NCBI RefSeq assembly: GCF_019168305.1 | Contig: NZ_JAHTBI010000010.1 | Span: forward strand, 270,387-334,386 | Direction of reading: 5' to 3' | DNA length: 64,000 nt | Origin: Pseudomonas aegrilactucae | GTDB lineage: Bacteria > Pseudomonadota > Gammaproteobacteria > Pseudomonadales > Pseudomonadaceae | In this document: positions 57,956 through 64,000 of the stretch, in pieces | How positions within the stretch are numbered: the stretch's first letter is position 1 | How the letters are laid out: the number at the start of each line of letters is the position of its first letter | The notes under the pieces: model-generated | What the model saw: the letters and a program-made list of their open reading frames with translations, nothing else | Databases searched by the model: none | Told to the model about the DNA's origin: nothing | Position numbers and translations under genes: made by a program

Positions 57956-58812
57956 TGTGCAGCCTCCGAAGCGCTGGCCAGTTTTGCCTTGAAGGCAGGG
58001 AAGTCGGCGGTGCCGCGAATGTATTCGTCGATCCAGGCGGTGAAGGTTTCGCGGTTGCGGGCAATCGGGTCCCAGGCCTGGTAGAAGCGGTTGTCACGCT
58101 CGGAGTAGCCATGGGCGTAGGACGGGTGCGCGCCGCCCGGCACCAGGCACACCGCCGACAGGGCCCAGGTCGGCAGCACACAGGCGTTCATCGGCGCGTT
58201 GAGGTCGTCGACGATCTCCTCGACCGTGACGATGCAGCGCTTGGCGGCCAGGGCAGCTTCCTTCTGCACGCCGAGGATGCCCCACAGCAGCACGTTGCCC
58301 TTGCGGTCGGCCTTCTGCGCGTGGATCACGGTGACGTCCGGGCGTACCGACGGTACGGCGGCCAGCACTTCGCCGGTGAACGGGCAGGTCACGCTCTTGA
58401 TCAGCGGGTTGACCTTGGGCAGGTCGGAACCGGCGTAGGCGCGCAGCACTGCAAAGGGCAGGCCCGAAGCGCCGGCGACGTAGGCGTTGGCCAGGTCCGC
58501 GTGGCTGTGCTCTTCGATTTCCATCGCGTGCGGCCACTGCTTCTCGACCGCGTCACGCAGGCGGTGCAGCGAACCGACACCGGGGTTGCCGCCCCACGAG
58601 AAGATCAGCTTGCGCGCGCAACCGGCGCCGATCAGCTGGTCGTAGATCAGGTCGGGGGTCATGCGCACCAGGGTCAGATCCTTTTTGCCCTGACGAATGA
58701 TTTCGTGCCCTGCGGCGGTCGGGATCAAATGCGTGAAGCCTTCGAGGGCGACGCTGTCGCCGTCGTTGACGAACTGCTTCACGGCGTCGTGGAGCGAGAG
58801 GATTTCAGCCAT
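57952..58812 (-). CDS. pcaI: 3-oxoadipate CoA-transferase, subunit A
   Basis: Alpha subunit of the beta-ketoadipate:succinyl-CoA transferase. The 286-residue protein has the N-terminal IVNDGDSVALEGFTHLIPTAAGHEI CoA-binding loop and the FSWGGNPGVGSLHRLRDAVEK region typical of PcaI/AtoD-like subunits. AGGAGT precedes ATG 58812. It leads the pcaIJF run; its promoter region carries PcaR-type sites at 58900-58931. A REP pair separates it from pcaK. Confidence 0.95.
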   Translation of the reverse strand: MAEILSLHDAVKQFVNDGDSVALEGFTHLIPTAAGHEIIRQGKKDLTLVRMTPDLIYDQLIGAGCARKLIFSWGGNPGVGSLHRLRDAVEKQWPHAMEIEEHSHADLANAYVAGASGLPFAVLRAYAGSDLPKVNPLIKSVTCPFTGEVLAAVPSVRPDVTVIHAQKADRKGNVLLWGILGVQKEAALAAKRCIVTVEEIVDDLNAPMNACVLPTWALSAVCLVPGGAHPSYAHGYSERDNRFYQAWDPIARNRETFTAWIDEYIRGTADFPAFKAKLASASEAAQ

Positions 58813-58899
58813 TGCGGACTCCTGGTGAGCGATTGCAGAGGGGCCGGGTTGCGGCGCCGATAGGGGTTCAGATTAAGATGGCACCTGGGGCCGTACAAT

Positions 58900-58931
58900 C
58901 CGATAATCGCCATAGCGTTCGATTATCGAAC
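58900..58931 (-). promoter_or_regulatory. pcaI promoter with candidate PcaR sites
   Basis: On the minus strand TTCGAT (-35, 58925-58930) and GATTAT (-10, 58903-58908) are 16 bases apart. The -35 lies inside GTTCGATAATCGAAC, nearly palindromic (58917-58931). The -10 lies inside GCGATTATCGG. PcaR is reported to bind both the -35 and -10 elements of the pcaI promoter. Confidence 0.75.
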
Positions 58932-58971
58932 GTATTGTTGTTGTACTAAGGATGTAGTCCGGGGGCGCCCC

Positions 58972-59055
58972 CTTCGCTGGCAAGCCAGCTCCCACAGGGG
59001 TTGCACAGATCTCGAGGACCGTGACCTACCTGTGGGAACTGGCTTGCCAGCGAAG
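58972..59055. repeat. REP pair 4 (inverted, one base altered)
   Basis: Copies at 58972-58996 and 59031-59055 (reverse-complemented), 34 bases apart. The second has GGGAACTGG where the others have GGGAGCTGG. It lies between pcaK and the pcaI promoter. Confidence 0.88.
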
Positions 59056-59066
59056 CGTTCAAGGCG

Positions 59067-60413
59067 TCAGGTCGCGTCAGCGTGGCTCACCACGCCCTTG
59101 ACGATCACCGCCACAGTGGCAATCGCCGCCGGGATTACCAACGCCGTCAGCACTTGTTCGAAGTTCCAGCCCAGGCCCAGCAGGGTGGCGCCCATCCAGG
59201 CCCCGAGGATCGCGCCAAAGCGGCCGATACCGAGCATCCACGACACCCCCGTGGCACGCCCCTGGGTCGGGTAGAAGCGTGCCGCCAGCGACGGCATCGC
59301 CGACTGCGCACCGTTCACGCACATGCCGGCAATCAGCACCAGCGTCGCCAGCACCGTGATGTTGCCCAGGCTCTGGCCCACCGCGTAGGCAAACACGCCT
59401 GCCAGCAGATAGAAGGTGCCGATCACCTTGTGCGGGTTGTAACGGTCCATCGCCCAGCCCACCGCCACCGCGCTGAGCACGCCGCCGAACTGGAACAACG
59501 CACCGATGAATGCGGCCTGCTCCATGCTCGCGCCGCTGTCGCGCATCAGCGTCGGCAGCCAGCTGGTCAGCAGATAGACGATCACCAGGCCCATGAAGTA
59601 GGTCAGCCACAGCAGCAAGGTGCCCACGCTGTAAGTGCCCGAGAAGATCACCGCAAACACGTTGCGCGCCTTGACCGACTTCTGTTCCGGCACGCTGAAG
59701 CTGGAAGCCTGGCCGACAATGCCCGGCTCGATGGGGGCCAGGGTGCGGCGTACCTTCTCGGTACCTTTATTGCGCACCACCAGGTAACGCGCCGACTCCG
59801 GCAGCCACACCATCAGTACCACCACCAGCAGCAGCGGCAAAATGCCGCCGATCAGCAGCAGGCTGTGCCAGCCGAACATCGGGATCAGCTTGGCCGAAAT
59901 GAACCCGCCACCGGCCATGCCCAGGTTGAAGCCACAGAACATGCTGGTGACCAGCAGCGACTTGTGCCGCTCAGGGGTGTACTCGGACAGCAGCGTGGTC
60001 GCGTTCGGCATGCCGGCGCCCAGGCCCAGACCGGTCAGAAAGCGCAGCACCAGCAACTGGTCGACGTTGGTGGCGTAGGCCGAGGCCAGGCTGAACGCGC
60101 CGAACAGCAGCACCGCGCCCACCAGCACGACCTTGCGCCCGAAACGGTCGGCCAATGGCCCCGAGCCCAGCGCACCGAACACCATGCCGATCAGCGCCGC
60201 GCTCATCACCGGGCCAAGGCTGGCGCGGTCGATGCCCCAGTCCTGGGACAGTGCCGGGGCAATGAAGCCCATCGCGGCGGTGTCCAGGCCGTCGAGGAAC
60301 ACAATCAGAAAGCACAGGATGACCACTCGCCATTGATAACGCGACAACGGCTGAGCATTGATAAACGACTGCACATCCAGGCAGTTTCCAACAGCAGCTT
60401 GGGGACTATTCAT
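59067..60413 (-). CDS. pcaK: 4-hydroxybenzoate/protocatechuate transporter
   Basis: MFS aromatic acid:H+ symporter (AAHS group), importing 4-hydroxybenzoate and protocatechuate; it also serves as a chemotaxis-linked transporter in P. putida. The 448-residue protein has 12 helices, the helix-1 motif FLDGLDTAAMGFIAPAL with its paired Asp, GPLADRFGRKVVL in the 2-3 loop, and AQSAMPSLAARFYPTQGRATGVSWMLGIGRFGAILG. A candidate promoter with PcaR-like sites lies at 60647-60678, which would give a leader of about 230 bases. The ribosome binding site is weak. Confidence 0.95.
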   Translation of the reverse strand: MNSPQAAVGNCLDVQSFINAQPLSRYQWRVVILCFLIVFLDGLDTAAMGFIAPALSQDWGIDRASLGPVMSAALIGMVFGALGSGPLADRFGRKVVLVGAVLLFGAFSLASAYATNVDQLLVLRFLTGLGLGAGMPNATTLLSEYTPERHKSLLVTSMFCGFNLGMAGGGFISAKLIPMFGWHSLLLIGGILPLLLVVVLMVWLPESARYLVVRNKGTEKVRRTLAPIEPGIVGQASSFSVPEQKSVKARNVFAVIFSGTYSVGTLLLWLTYFMGLVIVYLLTSWLPTLMRDSGASMEQAAFIGALFQFGGVLSAVAVGWAMDRYNPHKVIGTFYLLAGVFAYAVGQSLGNITVLATLVLIAGMCVNGAQSAMPSLAARFYPTQGRATGVSWMLGIGRFGAILGAWMGATLLGLGWNFEQVLTALVIPAAIATVAVIVKGVVSHADAT

Positions 60414-60646
60414 TGTTTTTATCCAGAAGAAGCGCGCGAGTGTGCGGGTGCGCGCGTGAACGGCACAGACGATCGGATACGGGTCTTTTGGAAAGGCTCA
60501 GCTACCGCGTCGCCGGCAGGCAGACAAGGGCGGGCTGAAGCAGGACAGGGTGCGGGGCATGGGATGTTCTCTCGCTCATTATTATTGGAGGCCGATGCGT
60601 GTCGACCGATGCGAGGGACATTAATAAGGCGCGCGACGCGGCGCAA

Positions 60647-60678
60647 TTCGATAAACGCAAGACTGTGCGTTTATCGAA
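60647..60678 (-). promoter_or_regulatory. Candidate pcaK promoter with perfect 13-bp inverted repeat
   Basis: TTCGATAAACGCA and its exact inverted partner TGCGTTTATCGAA flank six bases. On the minus strand TTCGAT (60673-60678) and TTTATC (60650-60655) are 17 bases apart, so the two arms cover the -35 and -10 hexamers as at pcaI and pcaR. It lies just downstream of the pcaR stop, where it could also act as a 3'-end hairpin. Confidence 0.7.
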
Positions 60679-60693
60679 CAGGAACGTCAGGGC

Positions 60694-61569
60694 TCAACTG
60701 AACAGCTGGGTACTCAGGTCGCGACTGGCCGCCACCATGATCGGCAGGAACTTCTGCTCCAGCTCACTGCGGCTGACCCGCCCGGCATGGGTGCTGATGT
60801 TGAGCGCAGCCAGCACCTGGCCGGAGGCGTCGTACACCGGTACGGCAATCGATCGCAGGCCCTGCTCCAGTTCCTGGTCCACCACGCACCAGCCCTGCTC
60901 ACGCACTTGCTGCAGTATCTCCAGCAACGCGGCCGGGTCGTGCACCGTGCGGCTGGTCTTGGCCTGCAGGTCGGCATGCTCCAGGTATTCGTGCAGCGTG
61001 GCGTCGTCCAGCGCCGCCAGCAGGATGCGCCCCATCGAGGTGCAGTAGGCCGGCAGGCGGCCGCCCACCGACAGGTCCACCGAGATCAGGCGCTGCACCG
61101 TGGCGGAACGCGCGATGTACAGAATGTCGTCGCCTTCGAGGGTGGCCATGTTGCAGGCCTCGTGCAACTGATCGCTCATGCGGTCCAGGTACGGCTGCGC
61201 CGACACCGCCAAGGGCGTGGACGACAGGTAGGCATGCCCCAGGGTCAACACCTTGGGCAGCAACGAGTAGGTACGCCCATCCGTGGTGGCATACCCAAGC
61301 TTGATCAGCGTATGCAGGCAGCGGCGTACCGCCGCCCGCGGGATCTCGGTGCGGTGGCTGATCTGCGCGATAGTCAGATGACGCTTGCGTTCCTGGAACG
61401 CCTGCACCACCGCCAGGCCCCGGGCCAGCGAGGTCATGAAATCCGGATCACCGGTGAACGCCTGAATACGCTTGGCAGGCGACGCCACGATGGGCGGTGC
61501 CAGCGACGCGAAAGAACTGCGCACATTGTCGTTCAGGCCGGGCCCCTTGGCCCCTGTTTCTTCACTCAT
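60694..61569 (-). CDS. pcaR: IclR-family regulator of the pca genes
   Basis: Activates pcaIJ, pcaBDC and pcaK in response to beta-ketoadipate and represses its own gene. The 291-residue IclR-type protein has the N-terminal helix-turn-helix LTIAQISHRTEIPRAAVRRCLHTLIKLGYATTD and a C-terminal ligand domain (LEGDDILYIARSATVQRLISVDLSVGGRLPAYCTSMGRILLAA, GWCVVDQELEQGLRSIAVPVYD). It closely matches P. putida PcaR from memory, including the block SPAKRIQAFTGDPDFMTSLARGLAV. GAGGTGAG precedes ATG 61569. Candidate operators are present at its own, pcaI and pcaK promoters. Confidence 0.97.
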   Translation of the reverse strand: MSEETGAKGPGLNDNVRSSFASLAPPIVASPAKRIQAFTGDPDFMTSLARGLAVVQAFQERKRHLTIAQISHRTEIPRAAVRRCLHTLIKLGYATTDGRTYSLLPKVLTLGHAYLSSTPLAVSAQPYLDRMSDQLHEACNMATLEGDDILYIARSATVQRLISVDLSVGGRLPAYCTSMGRILLAALDDATLHEYLEHADLQAKTSRTVHDPAALLEILQQVREQGWCVVDQELEQGLRSIAVPVYDASGQVLAALNISTHAGRVSRSELEQKFLPIMVAASRDLSTQLFS

Positions 61570-61595
61570 GACTCACCTCGGCACTCTTCACTTGG

Positions 61596-61627
61596 GCGAT
61601 TATCGAACCATCGGCCGATAATCGCAA
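61596..61627 (-). promoter_or_regulatory. pcaR promoter with candidate autoregulatory site
   Basis: GCGATTATCG (61596-61605) and CGATAATCGC (61616-61625) are a perfect 10-bp inverted repeat. Minus-strand hexamers TTGCGA (61622-61627) and GATAAT (61599-61604) are exactly 17 bases apart, each arm covering one, which fits repression by PcaR. Confidence 0.75.
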
Positions 61628-61661
61628 TTGACCACTGCCTACAATTGCTTATACCTTTCCT

Positions 61662-61755
61662 CTGCCACCATGTGGCTTCTTGGAGAGACTGGTCAGGTAC
61701 CCACCGTAGAAGTCCCAGGCACGGCCTTGCCCACCAGCAAGGCCGTTTTTGTTTT
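61662..61755 (+). ncRNA. Candidate small RNA or leader with its own promoter and terminator
   Basis: On the plus strand TTGACC (61628-61633) and TATACC (61650-61655) are 16 bases apart, a good sigma-70 promoter, predicting a start near 61662. A strong intrinsic terminator ends at about 61755, giving a transcript of about 90 bases. The body holds a small hairpin (CCAC/GTGG near 61667) and no credible coding frame with a ribosome binding site. It lies between divergent pcaR and the 66-residue gene 169 bp further on. It may be an independent sRNA or an attenuated leader. I do not recognise its family. Confidence 0.5.
61722..61754 (+). terminator. Strong intrinsic terminator between pcaR and the 66-residue gene
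   Basis: CGGCCTTGC / GCAAGGCCG form a perfect 9-bp stem with loop CCACCA, followed by TTTTTGTTTT. No annotated gene ends upstream on this strand, so it points to a short transcript starting in the pcaR intergenic region. Confidence 0.9.
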
Positions 61756-61923
61756 ACCGTGCAGACACGCGCCTGCTAAACGTGTAAAACAACATCAATC
61801 AACTGCAACCACCTCTGTGCCTTTAGCTTCATACAGGCGCTCGAAACAGCAGCGCATCTGCAGCGCTGTCATTCAACGTGCTTGCGTTGATACCCCGCAA
61901 CAATTCCAACCTCAGGTAACACT

Positions 61924-62124
61924 GTGACGAAAGACGAACTGCGCGCGCAACTTGAGCGCCAGGAGCAACGTTACAAGGATGTTTATGGCGGAGAAGTCAC
62001 CACGTATGCCGCCCAACCGGATCCCGAACGAAAACCATGGCGCAAGCGCGCCAGCATGCTGGACCAGGCGTTTGCCGAGGAACTGCAAAAAATGCAGAAG
62101 GAGCTCAAGCCACAGGAGCCCTGA
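61924..62124 (+). CDS. Small conserved hydrophilic protein
   Basis: A 66-residue ORF starting with GTG at 61924, preceded by [67 protein letters not shown] is strongly charged, with an N-terminal amphipathic helix and a C-terminal Gln/Lys-rich helix, so it is probably cytoplasmic. The same small gene precedes the phosphate transporter in P. putida from memory. No known activity. A stem-loop follows it at about 62142-62171. Confidence 0.7.
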   Translation: MTKDELRAQLERQEQRYKDVYGGEVTTYAAQPDPERKPWRKRASMLDQAFAEELQKMQKELKPQEP

Positions 62125-62441
62125 CCCTCGCCCACCTTCGACCAGGCACCTGTGAAAATCCGGTGCCCTGGACGACCCTTGCGGCGTCGAAGATGAAACC
62201 GTTACGTAATCTCACAAATTTAATACGATCGTTTTAATTATTTGATACGCACAGAATCCAGGTTTTTTCTGACTGTTCGCGTTATTTTTTCTGATTTTTA
62301 CCGATCTTTCCTGAACAGATGCTCCCTCGACAGGGCACTTGCCCCCTGAAAAGCAGGCATAACCGGTCAGCACCTAGTGCATCGATTACCCAGGTTTTCT
62401 GGCATAATCGCGCCCCCTTATGACCGGGTCAGAATTCCTTC
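62125..62441. other. AT-richer intergenic region with pit promoter
   Basis: These 317 bases contain no gene. Just after the 66-residue ORF an imperfect hairpin, CCAGGCACC ... GGTGCCCTGG with one bulge, spans about 62142-62171. A run of T-rich DNA (62250-62315) follows. A -10-like CATAAT lies at 62404-62409, 33 bases before the pit ATG, and its -35 is poor. I found no PHO-box-like repeat. Confidence 0.45.
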
Positions 62442-63914
62442 ATGATCGATTTATTCAGCGGACTTGATGCCTGGGTACTGGTGAGCCTGTTGCTCGCCTT
62501 GACCTTCGTGCTCGCCTTCGAGTTCATCAATGGCTTTCATGACACTGCTAACGCGGTAGCGACTGTCATCTATACCAAAGCCATGCCGCCGCACCTGGCC
62601 GTGTTCTTTTCCGGCGTGTTCAACTTCCTTGGCGTGTTGCTGGGCGGTGTGGGGGTGGCCTATGCCATCGTCCACCTGCTGCCGGTCGAATTGCTGATCA
62701 ATGTGAACACCGGTCACGGGCTGGCCATGGTGTTCTCGTTGCTGGCGGCTGCGATCGCCTGGAACCTGGGCACCTGGTACTTCGGCATTCCGGCATCCAG
62801 TTCGCACACCCTGATCGGTTCGATCCTGGGCGTGGGCCTGGCCAACGCCCTGCTCAATGACATTCCGTTGGGCGATGGGGTGAACTGGCAGAAGGCGATC
62901 GACATCGGCATGTCGCTGGTGCTCTCGCCGATGGCCGGTTTTGCCGTGGCGGCGCTGGTGTTGATCGGCCTGAAGTGGTGGCGCCCGCTGTCCAAGATGC
63001 ACAAGACCCCTGAACAGCGCCGCAAGCTTGATGACAAGAAGCACCCGCCGTTCTGGAACCGCCTGGTGCTGGTCATTTCGGCGATGGCCGTAAGCTTCGT
63101 GCATGGTTCCAACGATGGCCAGAAAGGGATCGGCCTGATCATGCTGGTGCTGATCGGCATCGTCCCGGCGCAGTTCGTGCTGGACTTGAACAGCACCACC
63201 TACCAGATCGAGCGTACCCGCGACGCGACCCTGCACCTGAGCCAGTTCTACCAGCGCAACAGCGAGACCCTGGGCGAATTCCTGGCGCTGGGCAAGGCCA
63301 AGGACGGTGACCTGCCGGAACAGTTCAGCTGCAACCCGCAGCAGACCGAACCGACCATCACCGCCCTGCAACAGTCGCTCAAAGGCGTGGCCGACTACCA
63401 TTCGCTGCCGGCCGAGAAGCGCGTCGAAGTGCGTCGCTACCTGCTGTGCCTGGATGACACGGCGAAGAAAGTCGGCAAATTGCCGGGCCTGGATTCGCGT
63501 GAGAAGGCCGACCTGGAGAAGCTGCGCAAGGACATCACCGCGACCACCGAGTATGCGCCGTTCTGGGTGATCCTGGCGGTGGCCCTGGCCCTGGGCCTGG
63601 GCACCATGGTGGGCTGGAAGCGAGTGGTGCTGACCATTGGCGAGAAGATCGGCAAGCAGGGCATGACCTATGCGCAGGGCATGTCGGCGCAGATCACGGC
63701 GGCGTGTGCGATTGGTGCTGCCAACGTGTTCAGCCTGCCGGTGTCGACCACCCACGTATTGTCGTCGGGTGTGGCCGGTACCATGGTTGCCAACAAGAGC
63801 GGCCTGCAAGGCGGCACCGTGCGGACCATTCTGTTGGCGTGGGTGTTGACCTTGCCGGCGACCATTGCCTTGTCGGCGGGGTTGTTCTGGATGGCGTCCA
63901 AAGCCATCGGCTAA
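62442..63914 (+). CDS. pit: PiT-family inorganic phosphate transporter
   Basis: Low-affinity phosphate (metal-phosphate):H+ symporter of the inner membrane. The 490-residue protein has the duplicated PiT signature: GFHDTANAVATVIYT near residue 31 and VHGSNDGQKGIG in the second half near residue 220. Hydrophobic segments cluster in two halves. A large cytoplasmic loop of about 130 residues (about 245-370, charged, TTYQIERTRDATLHLSQFYQRNSETLGEF) separates them, and GIPASSSHTLIGSILGVGLAN plus SLPVSTTHVLSSGVAGTM are the paired inner motifs. A very stable terminator follows 17 bases after the stop. Confidence 0.93.
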   Translation: MIDLFSGLDAWVLVSLLLALTFVLAFEFINGFHDTANAVATVIYTKAMPPHLAVFFSGVFNFLGVLLGGVGVAYAIVHLLPVELLINVNTGHGLAMVFSLLAAAIAWNLGTWYFGIPASSSHTLIGSILGVGLANALLNDIPLGDGVNWQKAIDIGMSLVLSPMAGFAVAALVLIGLKWWRPLSKMHKTPEQRRKLDDKKHPPFWNRLVLVISAMAVSFVHGSNDGQKGIGLIMLVLIGIVPAQFVLDLNSTTYQIERTRDATLHLSQFYQRNSETLGEFLALGKAKDGDLPEQFSCNPQQTEPTITALQQSLKGVADYHSLPAEKRVEVRRYLLCLDDTAKKVGKLPGLDSREKADLEKLRKDITATTEYAPFWVILAVALALGLGTMVGWKRVVLTIGEKIGKQGMTYAQGMSAQITAACAIGAANVFSLPVSTTHVLSSGVAGTMVANKSGLQGGTVRTILLAWVLTLPATIALSAGLFWMASKAIG

Positions 63915-63925
63915 GGCACTGTGTA

Positions 63926-63967
63926 CAAAAAATGGCCAGTCATTGAGCATGACTGGCCATTTTTTTG
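63926..63967. terminator. Bidirectional terminator after pit
   Basis: ATGGCCAGTCAT / ATGACTGGCCAT is a perfect 12-bp stem with loop TGAGC, flanked by AAAAAA on the left and TTTTTTT on the right. The symmetric A and T tracts suggest use from both strands, so a convergent gene may lie beyond the right edge. Confidence 0.95.
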
Positions 63968-63982
63968 CCTGCTAACTGGTGG

Positions 63983-64000
63983 CTGTTGCTGTTGCTGTTG
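63983..64000. repeat. CTGTTG hexamer repeat at the right edge
   Basis: Three exact copies of CTGTTG run to the window end and may continue beyond it. On the minus strand they read CAACAG, coding for poly-Gln in one frame, but the gene context cannot be judged from here. Confidence 0.5.

Noticed and set aside
60647..60678. Inverted repeat as the pcaR terminator
   Set aside because: No T-tract on the minus strand after the stem and the hexamers fit a promoter, so a regulatory role was preferred.

Overview
The window is GC-rich chromosomal DNA from a Pseudomonas of the P. putida group. The evidence is a near-textbook phaG, a ttgR-ttgABC efflux locus with its operator, a full protocatechuate (pca) cluster, four paired REP elements of the P. 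putida type, and gene neighbourhoods (ung, phaG, bglX, DctB/DctD-type two-component system, ketoglutarate permease, ttg, pca, pit) that match P. putida chromosomes from memory. No prophage, insertion sequence, CRISPR array or plasmid gene was seen. The region is mostly core chromosome with some accessory genes.

Layout. 1-3.2 kb: two related modular beta-sandwich (Ig-like) proteins of unknown role, the first cut by the left edge. 3.3-9 kb: ung, an enoyl-CoA hydratase/HIBYL-CoA hydrolase-family gene broken by one extra G, a CPPC thioredoxin-like protein, a Tyr/Arg-rich lipoprotein, a membrane diguanylate cyclase, a small Cys-rich protein and rsuA. 9.2-19.7 kb: phaG, tRNA-Gly(CCC), a possible glycan-related protein, a SulP transporter, a periplasmic GDPD, a DUF4917-type protein, an EamA exporter, a methyltransferase and the lemA-TPM-TPM operon. 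19.8-27.2 kb: bglX, then a DctB/DctD-family sensor and sigma-54 activator directly before a ketoglutarate-type permease that carries a sigma-54 promoter; after it comes a small secreted repeat protein. 27.2-36.6 kb: flavin reductase-like protein, ABM-domain protein, AraC regulator, a 2-oxoacid decarboxylase plus aldehyde dehydrogenase operon with a divergent LysR gene, an NAD(P)-binding protein, an MBL-fold exported hydrolase and LysR regulators.

36.6-61.6 kb is an aromatic-compound block. pobR/pobA makes protocatechuate from 4-hydroxybenzoate; pcaBCD, pcaIJ and pcaF then carry it to succinyl-CoA and acetyl-CoA; pcaK and pcaT import substrates; PcaR controls the set. Within the block sit an EmrB-type exporter, a DMT exporter, the ttgR/ttgABC RND pump and an OprD-family porin. 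Three pca promoters (pcaI, pcaK, pcaR) share one design, with TTCGATAA/GATTATCG-like inverted elements lying on both the -35 and -10 hexamers, which fits binding by PcaR.

61.6-64 kb: a candidate small-RNA unit (promoter plus strong terminator) upstream of a 66-residue protein, then a PiT phosphate transporter, a long terminator and the right edge. The points most worth a second look are the Ig-like pair, the triple-repeat secreted peptide, the sigma-54 promoter with its palindrome, the shared pca promoter design, the sRNA candidate and the broken hydratase gene.
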